64,000 nt of DNA, from the NCBI RefSeq assembly GCF_003074055.1, contig NZ_CP029043.1, positions 6,068,501 through 6,132,500 on the forward strand, in the 5' to 3' direction. Source of the DNA: Streptomyces nigra (GTDB lineage Bacteria > Actinomycetota > Actinomycetes > Streptomycetales > Streptomycetaceae). Below are positions 1 to 8,045 of this stretch, in pieces (position 1 is the stretch's first letter; each line of letters starts with the position of its first letter). Below the pieces are notes generated by a model. It did no database searches and had not been told where the DNA came from. It was given only the letters and a program-made list of their open reading frames with translations. The position numbers and the translations under genes were made by a program.

Positions 1-405
1 CGCTGGGACGCCTCCGACCCCGAGCGGTCCTACGATCTGCGCCACCACGCGCTCGGCCAGTACGGCCCCGATGTGCGCGCCGCCGACGCGGAGCTGGCGC
101 CGAAGGTGACCGAGGAACTGCTGCGGAAGGTCGTGGAGGCGGTCCCGGACGCCTGGCTGGCCGCCGAACCGGACTTCGGCACGCCCGGCGAGGCCCGCGA
201 CGCCTATGTCGCGCATCTGCACGCGCGCGTGCGGGCGTCCGCCGCGTGGCTGCCCACCGGCTTCCCCACCCGGGAGGAGCTGGCCGCCGAGGAGAGCGAG
301 CGGGCGGCGAGGACACAGCGAGGCCGGCCGGACTGGCTCAAGCGGGTCCCCGACCTGCACGGCAAGCCCGCCCCGGAACAGGATTGGTCGGTGCACCTGA
401 AATGA
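1..405 (+). CDS. HipA-like kinase, C-terminal part (5' end outside window)
   Basis: The reading frame is open from the first base and ends at TGA 403-405, so only about 134 C-terminal residues are visible. The segment with AELAPKVTEELL, VPDAWLA and AYVAHLHAR resembles the C-terminal helical region of the actinobacterial HipA-family kinases, which are related to serine/threonine and phosphoinositide kinases. The catalytic loop would lie upstream and cannot be checked. The tail is charged and basic and ends in QDWSVHLK. The stop overlaps the next start (ATGA at 402-405), so the two are probably translationally coupled. The family call rests on remembered similarity of this C-terminal pattern and is moderate. 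Confidence 0.55.
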   Translation, partial: RWDASDPERSYDLRHHALGQYGPDVRAADAELAPKVTEELLRKVVEAVPDAWLAAEPDFGTPGEARDAYVAHLHARVRASAAWLPTGFPTREELAAEESERAARTQRGRPDWLKRVPDLHGKPAPEQDWSVHLK

Positions 406-695
406 GCGGCCGCGTCGAGATCGAGTACTGCACCCAGTGCGGCTGGCTGCCCCGCGCGGCCTGGCTGGCGCAGGAACTGCTCACCACCTTCGAGGCGGAG
501 CTGTCCGAGCTGGCCCTGAGGCCGGGCAAGGGCGGAGTCTTCGTCGTCCGGGTCGACGGCGAGCCCGTCTGGGACCGGCGCGAGCAGGGCTTCCCCGAGC
601 CCACGGCGGTCAAACGCGCCGTACGCGACCGAGTGGCCCCGGGGAAGCCCCTGGGCCACTCGGACAAGACCGGTCCGGACGCCGTCAGCCCCTGA
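402..695 (+). CDS. SelT/SelW/SelH-type thioredoxin-like protein
   Basis: A 97-residue protein starting at ATG 402, overlapping the upstream stop by ATGA. It opens with VEIEYCTQCGW, so a CxxC pair sits at the end of the first strand, as in the Rdx (SelT/SelW/SelH) thioredoxin-like fold. The GVFVVRVDGEPVWDR segment and the later KRAVRDRV helix match the rest of the small fold. These proteins are thought to be thiol-disulfide redox proteins; the actual partner is unknown. Its last 11 bases overlap the convergent malate synthase gene, which leaves no space for a terminator between them. Confidence 0.8.
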   Translation: MSGRVEIEYCTQCGWLPRAAWLAQELLTTFEAELSELALRPGKGGVFVVRVDGEPVWDRREQGFPEPTAVKRAVRDRVAPGKPLGHSDKTGPDAVSP

Positions 696-2307
696 GCCGC
701 TCGTACGCCGGCAGGGTCAGGAAGTCGGCGTAGTCGGCGTCCAGGGACACCTCCAGGAGCAGGTCGTGGGCCTGCTGCCAGTGGCCGGCCGCGAAGGCCT
801 CGGCGCCGAGCTCGGCCTCGATGTTCCTCAGTTCCTCGGCGGCGATCCGGCGGGCCAGCTCGGGCGTCGCCTTCTCCCCGTTCTCGAACTCGACGCCCGC
901 GTTGATCCACTGCCAGATCTGCGAGCGGGAGATCTCCGCGGTGGCCGCGTCCTCCATCAGGTTGAAGATGGCGACCGCGCCCATGCCGCGCAGCCAGGCC
1001 TCGATGTACCGGATGCCGACCTGGACGGCGTTGACCAGACCCGCGTACGTCGGCCGGGCGTCCAGGGAGTCGATCGCGATGAGGTCGGCCGCCTCGACGT
1101 GGACGTCCTCGCGCAGCCGGTCCTTCTGGTGCGGCTTGTCGCCGAGGACCTGGTCGAAGGACTCCATCGCGATCGGGACGAGGTCGGGGTGGGCGACCCA
1201 GGAACCGTCGAAGCCGTCGGCGGCCTCCCGGTCCTTGTCGGCGCGGACCTTCTCGAACGCCACCTTGTTGACCTCGGCGTCCCGGCGGGACGGGATGAAC
1301 GCCGCCATGCCGCCGATCGCGTGCGCCCCGCGCTTGTGGCAGGTGCGGACCAGGAGTTCGGTGTACGCCCGCATGAACGGGGCCGTCATCGTGACCGCGT
1401 TGCGGTCCGGCAGGACGAACTTCTGCCCGCCGTCACGGAAGTTCTTGACGATCGAGAACAGGTAGTCCCAGCGGCCGGCGTTCAGCCCGGAGGCGTGGTC
1501 GCGCAGCTCGTGGAGGATCTCCTCCATCTCGTACGCGGCGGTGATCGTCTCGATCAGGACGGTGGCCCGGACGGTGCCCTGCGGGATGCCGGCGTAGTCC
1601 TGCGCGAACACGAACACGTCGTTCCACAGGCGCGCCTCGAGGTGCGACTCGGTCTTCGGCAGGTAGAAGTACGGACCCTTGCCGAGATCGAGCAGACGCC
1701 GGGCGTTGTGGAAGAAGTACAGGCCGAAGTCGACGAGGGCGCCGGGCACGGGCTGCCCGTCCAGCTGGAGGTGCCGCTCGTTCAGATGCCAGCCGCGCGG
1801 GCGCATGACGACGGTGGCGAGCTCGTCGGCGGGGCGCAGGGCGTCCGACTTGCCCGAGCCGGCGTCGGTGAAGTCGATGTTCCGGGTGTAGGCGTCGATC
1901 AGGTTGAGCTGGCCGAGGACGACGTTCTCCCAGGTCGGCGCGGACGCGTCCTCGAAGTCCGCGAGCCAGATCCGGGCGCCCGAGTTCAGGGCGTTGATCG
2001 TCATCTTGCGGTCGGTCGGGCCGGTGATCTCGACCCGGCGGTCCTGGAGTGCGGGCGGGCACTCGGCCACCTTCCAGGAGTCGTCGGCGCGGATCGCGGC
2101 CGTCTCCGGCAGGAAGTCGAGCGTGGAGGTGCGGGCGATCTCGGCGCGGCGCTCGGCGCGGCGGGCGAGGAGCTCGTCACGGCGGGGTGTGAAGCGGCGG
2201 TGCAGCTCGGCCACGAAGGCGAGGGCCGCGTCGGTGAGGACCTCCTCCTGCCGGGGCAGGGGCTCGGCGTCGACGATGGCCAGCGGGGACGGCGCTGGTG
2301 CGGACAT
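685..2307 (-). CDS. aceB: Malate synthase A
   Basis: Malate synthase of 540 residues, the usual length of isoform A; condenses glyoxylate with acetyl-CoA to malate in the cytoplasm. The family signature around RDHASGLNAGRWDYLF lies at residues 269-284, GMAAFIP at 333-339, and the C-terminal NLMEDAATAEISRSQIWQW, carrying the catalytic-base aspartate region, at 449-467. ATG 2307 is preceded by GAAGGAAG at good spacing. The gene sits with the allantoin genes, whose pathway yields glyoxylate through ureidoglycolate, so its role here is probably allantoin assimilation as much as the glyoxylate bypass; no isocitrate lyase is nearby. A well-formed promoter with an embedded palindrome lies about 120 bases upstream. 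Confidence 0.95.
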   Translation of the reverse strand: MSAPAPSPLAIVDAEPLPRQEEVLTDAALAFVAELHRRFTPRRDELLARRAERRAEIARTSTLDFLPETAAIRADDSWKVAECPPALQDRRVEITGPTDRKMTINALNSGARIWLADFEDASAPTWENVVLGQLNLIDAYTRNIDFTDAGSGKSDALRPADELATVVMRPRGWHLNERHLQLDGQPVPGALVDFGLYFFHNARRLLDLGKGPYFYLPKTESHLEARLWNDVFVFAQDYAGIPQGTVRATVLIETITAAYEMEEILHELRDHASGLNAGRWDYLFSIVKNFRDGGQKFVLPDRNAVTMTAPFMRAYTELLVRTCHKRGAHAIGGMAAFIPSRRDAEVNKVAFEKVRADKDREAADGFDGSWVAHPDLVPIAMESFDQVLGDKPHQKDRLREDVHVEAADLIAIDSLDARPTYAGLVNAVQVGIRYIEAWLRGMGAVAIFNLMEDAATAEISRSQIWQWINAGVEFENGEKATPELARRIAAEELRNIEAELGAEAFAAGHWQQAHDLLLEVSLDADYADFLTLPAYERLRG

Positions 2308-2386
2308 GAGCTGTCACTTCCTTCAGCGGGCTGGGGGACGAGCGGTCGAGCGTGGCACCGGGTGCCAGTCTTCCCGGATGCGGGGG

Positions 2387-2416
2387 GAAGCGCCCGCCGG
2401 ACGGCGGGGGCGCTTC
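2387..2416 (-). other. Hairpin in the aceB 5' leader
   Basis: GAAGCGCCCGCC and GGCGGGGGCGCTTC pair across a four-base loop, with two bulged bases. If transcription starts just below 2427-2432 the hairpin forms within the first bases of the aceB mRNA. It could stabilise the transcript or act in attenuation; there is no U-tract, so a simple terminator is less likely. Confidence 0.5.
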
Positions 2417-2426
2417 TGATCAGTGG

Positions 2427-2466
2427 ATACTAGTTTCCTCATGGTGGAAGTTCAATGGTTTGTTGA
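2427..2466 (-). promoter_or_regulatory. aceB promoter with AllR-type operator candidate
   Basis: On the minus strand TTGAAC (2455-2450) and TAGTAT (2432-2427) are separated by exactly 17 bases, a good housekeeping-type promoter. The spacer holds TTCCTCATGGTGGAA (2435-2449), a TTCC-N7-GGAA palindrome. Next to it is TTCAA-N6-GTTGA (2451-2466), overlapping the -35. Both elements recur in the allR-allB intergenic region. A repressor bound in the spacer would block polymerase, so IclR-family repression by the neighbouring allR product is the simplest reading; this is inference. Confidence 0.65.
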
Positions 2467-2515
2467 TGTCGAGATTCTCCGGGTCGAGGAGAGGTGGCGC
2501 CGAGTGCCACCACGG

Positions 2516-3118
2516 TCACTCCAGGTGGGCCAGATCGGCCTCCGTGTCGATGTCGTACGGCTGTGCCACGTCCCCGCACTCGACGAGCGCCACCGACGCA
2601 GCGTGCTCCTTCAGATAGGCGCGCGCCCCCCGGTCCCCGGTGGCGGTCGCGGCGACACCGGCCCAGTGGTCCGCGCCGAACAGCACGGGATGGCCGCGGA
2701 CCCCGTCGTAGGCGGCGGAGGCGAGCGACGACGGGTCCCGGTACGCCCCGAGGACCCGCGCCACCGCCTCCGGTCCGATGCCCGGCTGGTCGACCAGGAG
2801 GACGAGCGCCGCACGCGCGTCCGTACCGGCCAGCGAGTCAAGACCGGCCCGCAGCGACGACCCCATCCCCTCGGCCCAGTCCGGGTTCTCCACCAGCACG
2901 CACTCGTCGAGCGCCGCCCGCTCGCGTACGTCCGCCGCGCGCGCCCCCAGGACGACGTGCACGCGCGCGCAGCCGCCCGCGCGCAGCACCCCGGCGGCGT
3001 GCTCGACCAGGGGCCGGCCGCGCTGTGGCAGCAGGGCCTTGGGCCGTCCGCCCAGTCGTCGTCCACCGCCGGCCGCGAGAAGCAGACCGGCCACCGGGAG
3101 GGCTCGTGAGTCCGTCAT
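2516..3118 (-). CDS. MobA-like nucleotidyltransferase
   Basis: A 200-residue NTP-transferase-fold protein. The N-terminal LLLAAGGGRRLGGRPKALL is the nucleotide-binding loop of the MobA/MocA (molybdenum cofactor guanylyl- or cytidylyl-transferase) family, followed by GMGSSLRAGL and the metal-binding LVDQPGI; the C-terminal GHPVLF is also typical. Such proteins often load the cofactor of xanthine dehydrogenase-type enzymes, which would fit a purine/allantoin neighbourhood, but no molybdoenzyme gene is visible here. I chose ATG 3118 because the NTP-binding motif begins about 10 residues later and AGGACG precedes it; an upstream in-frame start would add about 50 residues with no family match. Confidence 0.8.
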   Translation of the reverse strand: MTDSRALPVAGLLLAAGGGRRLGGRPKALLPQRGRPLVEHAAGVLRAGGCARVHVVLGARAADVRERAALDECVLVENPDWAEGMGSSLRAGLDSLAGTDARAALVLLVDQPGIGPEAVARVLGAYRDPSSLASAAYDGVRGHPVLFGADHWAGVAATATGDRGARAYLKEHAASVALVECGDVAQPYDIDTEADLAHLE

Positions 3119-3294
3119 GCGTCCTGCATACCTGACACCTGCGCGAGGGGCCGACCCGCAGGGCTGAATTTCCGTCCGCGCTGTGGCGGATCGGTACGGG
3201 GTGGCGTTTACTGACCGGCGTCCCCGGCGCCCGGAGGGGCGTTCGGCGAGGGCGCGCGGCTGGTGGCGCACAACGGCGTGCGAGGGGGAGAGCT

Positions 3295-3615
3295 TTGTTG
3301 CGGAGCTTGGGGCAGAGGTCGGTGACGGGTACGGGCGAGGACCCGAGGGTGGCGGAGCTGCGGACGGCCGTATCCCGTCTGCGCCGCGAACTCGCCGCGC
3401 ATCCGGCCGAGTTCCCCGACCGGGGGATCGCCGAGGAGGAACTGGCCGCGCTGGCCGCGATGACGGCCGACGGGGCGCCCGAGGCGCCGCGGCTGCGCCG
3501 GTCCTTACTGCTGATCGCCGGGGCCATCGGCTCGGTGAGCGCGCTGTCTCCCGGACTCACCCAGGTGCGCGACGCGGTGGAGATGTTCGGGTCACCGCCG
3601 AGCGGCCGGGGCTAG
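3295..3615 (+). CDS. Small conserved protein, DUF5955-like
   Basis: A 106-residue protein with no catalytic motif. TTG 3295 is the likely start, with GGGGGAG about seven bases before it. The centre, DPRVAELRTAVSRLRRELAAHPAEF, predicts a helical, heptad-like segment, and LLLIAGAIGSVSAL looks like a short hydrophobic helix. The pattern resembles the actinobacterial DUF5955 proteins, function unknown. It is divergent from the MobA-like gene (about 175 bases between). Its TAG stop is the first part of the palindromic repeat that follows. Confidence 0.55.
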   Translation: MLRSLGQRSVTGTGEDPRVAELRTAVSRLRRELAAHPAEFPDRGIAEEELAALAAMTADGAPEAPRLRRSLLLIAGAIGSVSALSPGLTQVRDAVEMFGSPPSGRG

Positions 3616-3778
3616 GCCGTGTCCGCAAAGTCCCGCCTGCCGTTCGACGCCCGGCACGCCCTCAGCCCGGCCGGCGCTCCCCCCAGCTCTTCGAGCAGGG
3701 GGTACCCCCAGAGCACGCACCGGACGCCGCTCGGCCCGCCCTACGGGCGGACGACGCGACTTTACGGACACGACCCAG
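3612..3778. repeat. Palindromic intergenic repeat, family A, copy 1
   Basis: Ends are inverted copies: CTAGGCCGTGTCCGCAAAGTC at the left and the complement of GGTCGTGTCCGTAAAGTC at the right. The interior is nearly the same as in the copy at 55420-55628, which carries about 36 extra bases. The left CTAG supplies the TAG stop of the upstream gene. It has no transposase, so it is a MITE- or REP-like element. Confidence 0.85.
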
Positions 3779-3940
3779 GGCCTTTCGTTGGGATCATGCC
3801 GGGCTCGCGGGCCCTGGTGCCGCACCTCGCCGCGTTGTCGTCGGTCGCCATGGCTCCGCCGTGGCGCCCTCCTCCGCCTTGCGATGCACGGCACCGGACC
3901 CCGCTCCCTGATCCGGCCCGATCCCGACGAAAGGCCCTGG
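3775..3940. repeat. Palindromic intergenic repeat, family B, copy 1
   Basis: Starts with CCAGGGCCTTTCGTTGGGAT and ends with its near inverted complement (GATCCCGACGAAAGGCCCTGG region, 3920-3940). It abuts and shares a few bases with the family A element. The right arm matches the left arm of the element at 10531 over about 50 bases. No coding potential was recognised inside. Confidence 0.8.
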
Positions 3941-3951
3941 ACGGTCGCTTG

Positions 3952-4632
3952 TCAGCTCGCGAGGCCGTGACGGAACGCGTAGACGACCGCCTGGACGCGG
4001 TCGCGCAGGTTCAGCTTGGTGAGGATGCGGGAGACGAACGTCTTCACCGTCTCCTGGCTGATGACGAGGGCGGCGGCGATCTCGCTGTTGGACAGGCCGT
4101 CCGAGATCAGCCGCAGCACCTCCAGCTCGCGCGGGGTGAGCGGAACGTCTTCAGGGGTGCCCTCGGCGGGGCGGATGCGGGTCGCGTACCGGCCGACGAG
4201 CTGCCGGGTGACCTCGGGGTCGAGAAGCGCCGCGCCCATGGCGACCGTGCGGATGCCGTGCAGCAGACGGTCGGGCGGGGCGTCCTTGAGGAGGAAGCCG
4301 CTCGCTCCGGCACGCAGCGCCTCGTAGACGTACTCGTCGAGGTTGAACGTGGTGACCACGAGGACCTTGACCGGGTGGGCGACCCCGGCCCCCGCCAGCA
4401 GGCGGGTGGCTTCCAGGCCGTCGAGGACCGGCATGCGGATGTCCATGACCACGACGTCCGGGTCGAGTTTGCTGGCGAGGTCGACTCCTTTCCGGCCGTC
4501 GCCGCACTCGCCCACCACCTCCATGTCGGGCTGGGCGTCGATGATGGTGACCAGGCCCGTGCGGATCAGCGCCTGGTCGTCGCAGACGAGCACCCGGGTC
4601 GGGGCGGCCCCGGCGGGAGGGGGTGATGTCAC
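3952..4632 (-). CDS. NarL/FixJ-family response regulator
   Basis: A 226-residue regulator. The receiver domain carries the acidic pair DD at 18-19, the phosphoacceptor D64 in VVMDIRMPVLDG, and K116 in LLKDAP. The C-terminal LuxR-type helix-turn-helix is LTPRELEVLRLISDGLSNSEIAAALVISQETVKTFVSRILTKLN (about residues 166-209). It overlaps the upstream histidine kinase gene by four bases and would be co-transcribed with it and the CPBP protease gene. The target is unknown; the CPBP protease gene or the promoter in front of it is a plausible one. Confidence 0.93.
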   Translation of the reverse strand: MTSPPPAGAAPTRVLVCDDQALIRTGLVTIIDAQPDMEVVGECGDGRKGVDLASKLDPDVVVMDIRMPVLDGLEATRLLAGAGVAHPVKVLVVTTFNLDEYVYEALRAGASGFLLKDAPPDRLLHGIRTVAMGAALLDPEVTRQLVGRYATRIRPAEGTPEDVPLTPRELEVLRLISDGLSNSEIAAALVISQETVKTFVSRILTKLNLRDRVQAVVYAFRHGLAS

Positions 4633-5954
4633 GCGCGGCCCCCGGCCGGTATCCGCGCCCGGACGACGAAGCCGCCGCCCGCGACGGCGCCCGCGCTGAA
4701 GTCACCGCCGAGCACGTCGACCCGCTCGCGCAGACCGGCCAGCCCCCGTCCGCCGCCCCCGACGGCGGTGGCCCGTGAGCCGGTGCCGTCCGTGCTGACC
4801 TCCACGGTGATCTCCCTCTCGCCGTGCCGCACGACGACCGAAGTGCGGCTGCCGTGAGCGTACTTGAGGGCGTTGGTGAGTGCTTCCTGCACCACCCGGT
4901 AGGCCACGAGGTCGGAACTGCCGGTGGACTCCGGCGGGGTGCCCTCCTCGGTGAACTCCACCGGCTGGCCCGCCCGGCGGGTCTGCTCCACGAGGGTCAG
5001 AAGGCCGCCGACGGCCGGTGTCCTCGGCTCGGCCGCGGCGGCGTCCCCACTCCGGGTGCCGTGATCGGGGTTGAGCAGGTCCAGCAGGTGCCGCAGGTCG
5101 GTGATCGCCCGGCGCCCGGTGTCGGAGACGGCGCTCAGGGACTGCTCCAGCCGCTCGGGCGCGGCGGTCAGATAGCGTGCGGCCTCCGCCTGCACCACCA
5201 TCGCCGTCACATGGTGGGTCACGACGTCGTGCAACTCCCGCGCGATCCGGGTGCGTTCGGCGTTCCGTGTCTCCACCGCGACCCGCTCGCGGCGTTCGGC
5301 CTCCGCCCGCCGGGTGGTGCGCAGCCAGCTTCCGGCGCCCCAGGCCAGGCACAGCGCCATGTAGAAGGTCGTGAACTCGGCGGCGGTCTCGCCCGTGCCG
5401 AGGTGGGAGAGGCCCACCGCCAGTGCCACGTACGCCCCGGTGAGGCCGGCCACGAAGCTCCGGCGGTGCCGTTCCAGGTGCGAGCCGGTGCTCACCAGCA
5501 CGATGCCCAGCGCGGAGGCCGCGAACGTGTGGTAGCCGAGAAGCTGGTCGGCGGCGAACCCGCCGGAGACCAGGGCCGCCGAGAGGGCCGGCCACCGCCG
5601 TCGCACCGCCAGGGGCAGGGACTCCAGGAGGATCACGACGACGGCCAGGGCGTCGTGCGGGCGGTCGGGGACACCCCCGATGACCGTTCCGTTGCTGCGG
5701 AGGGCCGGGAGGAAGGAACCGATCAGGAGGAGCAGCCCGAACGGAAGGTCCCGGACGACGACGTCCAGCCGGTACCAGACTCCACCGACACGCTTCCGGG
5801 CACTGTCCAGGCGGTGCCGGATGCGGTCCGGGCGGGACTCGTTGACCAACGGCCGGAGCCGGAGCCCGGCCGTCCGGAGCCCGGCACCGCTCTCGCGGTG
5901 TCCGACTCCGGCCGACCGGTGCTCCGGCGAACCGGCGGATCGCTGTTCCGTCAT
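4629..5954 (-). CDS. Sensor histidine kinase (NarL-partner, HisKA_3 type)
   Basis: A 441-residue membrane histidine kinase. After a charged N-terminus of about 65 residues there are several hydrophobic segments (LPFGLLLLIGSFL, ALAVVVILLESLPLAV, and further helices up to about residue 200), then the dimerisation and phosphoacceptor helix ERTRIARELHDVVTHHVTAM with the histidine near residue 238, and an HATPase_c domain with the N box VVQEALTNALKYA and the glycine-rich GGGGRGLAGLRERV. ATG 5954 was chosen because it overlaps the stop of the CPBP gene by ATGA. It phosphorylates the response regulator encoded next to it. The sensed signal is not evident. Confidence 0.92.
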   Translation of the reverse strand: MTEQRSAGSPEHRSAGVGHRESGAGLRTAGLRLRPLVNESRPDRIRHRLDSARKRVGGVWYRLDVVVRDLPFGLLLLIGSFLPALRSNGTVIGGVPDRPHDALAVVVILLESLPLAVRRRWPALSAALVSGGFAADQLLGYHTFAASALGIVLVSTGSHLERHRRSFVAGLTGAYVALAVGLSHLGTGETAAEFTTFYMALCLAWGAGSWLRTTRRAEAERRERVAVETRNAERTRIARELHDVVTHHVTAMVVQAEAARYLTAAPERLEQSLSAVSDTGRRAITDLRHLLDLLNPDHGTRSGDAAAAEPRTPAVGGLLTLVEQTRRAGQPVEFTEEGTPPESTGSSDLVAYRVVQEALTNALKYAHGSRTSVVVRHGEREITVEVSTDGTGSRATAVGGGGRGLAGLRERVDVLGGDFSAGAVAGGGFVVRARIPAGGRA

Positions 5955-6793
5955 CGGGCGAGCGCCGCGAGCGTGTCGACGCGCTCGGCGCGGCGCCGGG
6001 GGACGATGGTGCCGCGGCGGTGGGCCACGACCAGGAAGCCGACCGTCAGCAGCGCGCCGAAGAGCACCGAGTAGACACTCGCCTCGGGACCGAACTCGCC
6101 GCCCGTGATCAGGTGGTTGCCCGACAGGGTGGAGTCCAGCAGCCCGTGGGTTTCGCCGCTGCCCGAGACCTGGGTGCTGAAGACGCCGGACTCCATGAAG
6201 TTCCAGGCGAAGTGCACGCCGATGGGCAGCCACAGGGTGCGGGAGGCGGCGTAGGCGGCGGCGAGCATGGCGCCGGCCTCGATGGCGATGGCCAGGGCAC
6301 CGGCGACGGTGGCGTCCTCGTTGAGGACGTGCATGGCGCCGAACACGAGGCCGGACAGTATCAAGGCGATGTACGTGCCCGTGCCGCGTTCCAGCAGCCG
6401 GAACAGCAGCCCGCGGAAGATGATCTCCTCCGTCGAGGCGGCGGCCGCCATGAAGCCGATCAACCCGATGGCCCCGCTCACCGAGTCGATGCCGTGGACC
6501 TCGTAGTCACCGAGGATGTAGATGTTGCCGATGACGCAGAGGAACATCAGCGTGCCGATGACCAGGCCCCAGAAGGCCGCGCCCACCGCGCCCTCCCCCC
6601 GCAGTTCGGTCACCTCGCGGTTCTCGGTACGCCGTACGGCCCACCGGTAGACGAAGGTCATCACGGCCACGGTGAGGGCGCCCACCAGGAGGGAGAGCCA
6701 GGGGTTGTCCTTCACCCCGTCGGCGAGACCGCCGCACAGCGCGTAGACCGCGAAGACGACGACGACCTGCAGGACTGTCTTCCAGGCTTTCAT
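5951..6793 (-). CDS. CPBP-family intramembrane glutamic protease
   Basis: A 280-residue polytopic membrane protein of the CAAX-prenyl-protease/bacteriocin-processing (Abi, CPBP) family. The three signature elements are present: EEIIFRG near residue 122, FGAMH near 150, and HFAWNF near 191. It starts with the hydrophobic VLQVVVVFAVYALCG and ends in a basic cytoplasmic tail. In Gram-positive bacteria such proteins can cleave membrane anchors or anti-sigma factors, or confer self-immunity; the substrate here is unknown. It is the first gene of a three-gene unit with the two-component pair, so the kinase may monitor the same envelope stress that this enzyme handles. Confidence 0.9.
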   Translation of the reverse strand: MKAWKTVLQVVVVFAVYALCGGLADGVKDNPWLSLLVGALTVAVMTFVYRWAVRRTENREVTELRGEGAVGAAFWGLVIGTLMFLCVIGNIYILGDYEVHGIDSVSGAIGLIGFMAAAASTEEIIFRGLLFRLLERGTGTYIALILSGLVFGAMHVLNEDATVAGALAIAIEAGAMLAAAYAASRTLWLPIGVHFAWNFMESGVFSTQVSGSGETHGLLDSTLSGNHLITGGEFGPEASVYSVLFGALLTVGFLVVAHRRGTIVPRRRAERVDTLAALAR

Positions 6794-6996
6794 GACGTGG
6801 ACTCCCCTTGCCGGTTCCGACTCCGGTTCCTTCTCCGGCCCGCGGCCCGGCGTTCCGCGGTGAGTCGAACACTAGGAATTCGGGGTCGGGGGAGTCGTCA
6901 CCGTGGAGTGGACACTCGCTTGTGGCTCGCGCGGGGGACAGCGGGGCGGGACGTCCCCCGGAAGGGGCCTACGTGCTGGAGACGCGGCCGTGTCCG

Positions 6997-7788
6997 TCAG
7001 GACTGGTTCTGGCTGGCCAGTGCCTCGGCCAGTTCACCGGCGATCTGCTGGAGCACCGGCACGATCCGCTCCGTCGCCGCCTCGGTGACCCGGCCCGCCG
7101 GGCCCGAGATCGAGATGGCCGCCGGGGTGGGGGAGTCGGGCACGGGCACCGCGAGACAGCGCACCCCGATCTCCTGCTCGTTGTCGTCGACGGCGTAGCC
7201 GGTGCGGCGCACGTCCTCCAGCGCCGCGAGGAAGCCGTCCGGCGTGGTGATGGTCCGCTCCGTGGCGGCCGGCATGCCGGTGCGCGACAGCAGCGCGCGC
7301 ACCTCGTCGGCCGGGAAGTCGGCGAGCAGGGCCTTGCCGACGCCCGTGGAGTGCGGCAGGACGCGCCGGCCCACCTCGGTGAACATGCGCATCGAGTGCT
7401 TGGACGGCACCTGGGCGACGTAGACGATCTCGTCGCCGTCGAGCAGGGCCATGTTGGCGGTCTCGCCGGTCTCCTCGACCAGGCGGGCCAGGTAGGGGCG
7501 GGCCCAGGTGCCCAGCAGCCGGGAGGCGGACTCACCGAGCCGGATCAGCCGCGGGCCGAGCGCGTAGCGGCGGTTGGGCTGCTGGCGGACGTATCCGCAG
7601 GCCACCAGGGTGCGCATCAGACGGTGGATGGTCGGCAGGGGCAGACCGCTGCTGGCGGACAGCTCGCTCAGGCCGACCTCGCCTCCGGCGTCCGCCATCC
7701 GCTCCAGCAGGTCGAAGGCGCGCTCCAGGGACTGGACGCCGCCGCTGGACCGGGTGGAGTCGGTGGTGCTGGCGCTGGACGTCGGCAC
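6997..7788 (-). CDS. allR: IclR-family regulator of allantoin genes
   Basis: A 263-residue IclR-family protein. The N-terminal winged helix-turn-helix is VGLSELSASSGLPLPTIHRLMRTLVACGYV (residues about 37-66), and the C-terminal effector domain includes the GETANMALLDGDEIVYVAQVPS and GVGKALLADFP segments. GTG 7788 is preceded by AAAGGA. It is divergent from allantoinase and close to malate synthase, the arrangement known for the AllR repressor of Streptomyces allantoin catabolism. Its own promoter contains the TTCC-N7-GGAA palindrome that is also in the aceB promoter, which suggests autoregulation. The gene name is by context and family. Confidence 0.85.
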   Translation of the reverse strand: MPTSSASTTDSTRSSGGVQSLERAFDLLERMADAGGEVGLSELSASSGLPLPTIHRLMRTLVACGYVRQQPNRRYALGPRLIRLGESASRLLGTWARPYLARLVEETGETANMALLDGDEIVYVAQVPSKHSMRMFTEVGRRVLPHSTGVGKALLADFPADEVRALLSRTGMPAATERTITTPDGFLAALEDVRRTGYAVDDNEQEIGVRCLAVPVPDSPTPAAISISGPAGRVTEAATERIVPVLQQIAGELAEALASQNQS

Positions 7789-7879
7789 GGCGCGTTCCTT
7801 TCGGGACCGGAGAGGGCAGAAGCCTACCCGCCGGTCGGTCGACTCCCCGTGAGGGCGTCTGCACGTTCTGCGTGTCGGA

Positions 7880-7908
7880 AGTGTAATTCCGCTTTACGGA
7901 ACTGTCCA
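7880..7908 (-). promoter_or_regulatory. allR promoter with AllR-type operator candidate
   Basis: On the minus strand TGGACA (7908-7903) and TACACT (7885-7880) are 17 bases apart. The spacer contains TTCCGCTTTACGGAA (7887-7901), a perfect five-base-arm palindrome of the same TTCC-N7-GGAA form and the same position relative to -35 and -10 as in the aceB promoter. It implies a leader of roughly 85 bases before the GTG start of allR. Confidence 0.65.
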
Positions 7909-7945
7909 GAGCTGCGAGGTGAGGTGCATCGTGGAGAAGTGTGCC

Positions 7946-7994
7946 CTTGACGGCGCCGCGACGGGAGTGAAGACTCCTTCAACAGAACGTTGAA
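7946..7994 (+). promoter_or_regulatory. allB promoter region with inverted repeat
   Basis: TTGACG followed 17 bases later by AAGACT is a possible promoter for allantoinase. Immediately downstream is the perfect inverted repeat TTCAACAGAACGTTGAA (7978-7994), similar to the TTCAA-N6-GTTGA element near the aceB -35. The palindrome is seen directly; the promoter boxes are weaker than those of aceB. Confidence 0.5.
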
Positions 7995-8045
7995 TTCCCG
8001 TGGTCCGAGTGGCCGTGGGAACCAAGGCGGCAGAGAGGGGTCCGG

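Noticed and set aside
766..2433. A 555-codon plus-strand frame opposite malate synthase, and similar long frames opposite the Clp, exported hydrolase and hydantoinase genes
   Set aside because: All are mirror frames of conserved enzymes without any motif of their own.
3619..4626. Open frames beginning MSAKSRLPFDARHALSP at 3619 and 55427
   Set aside because: The shared start is the translated palindromic repeat, not a protein family; the frames then run antisense through unrelated genes.
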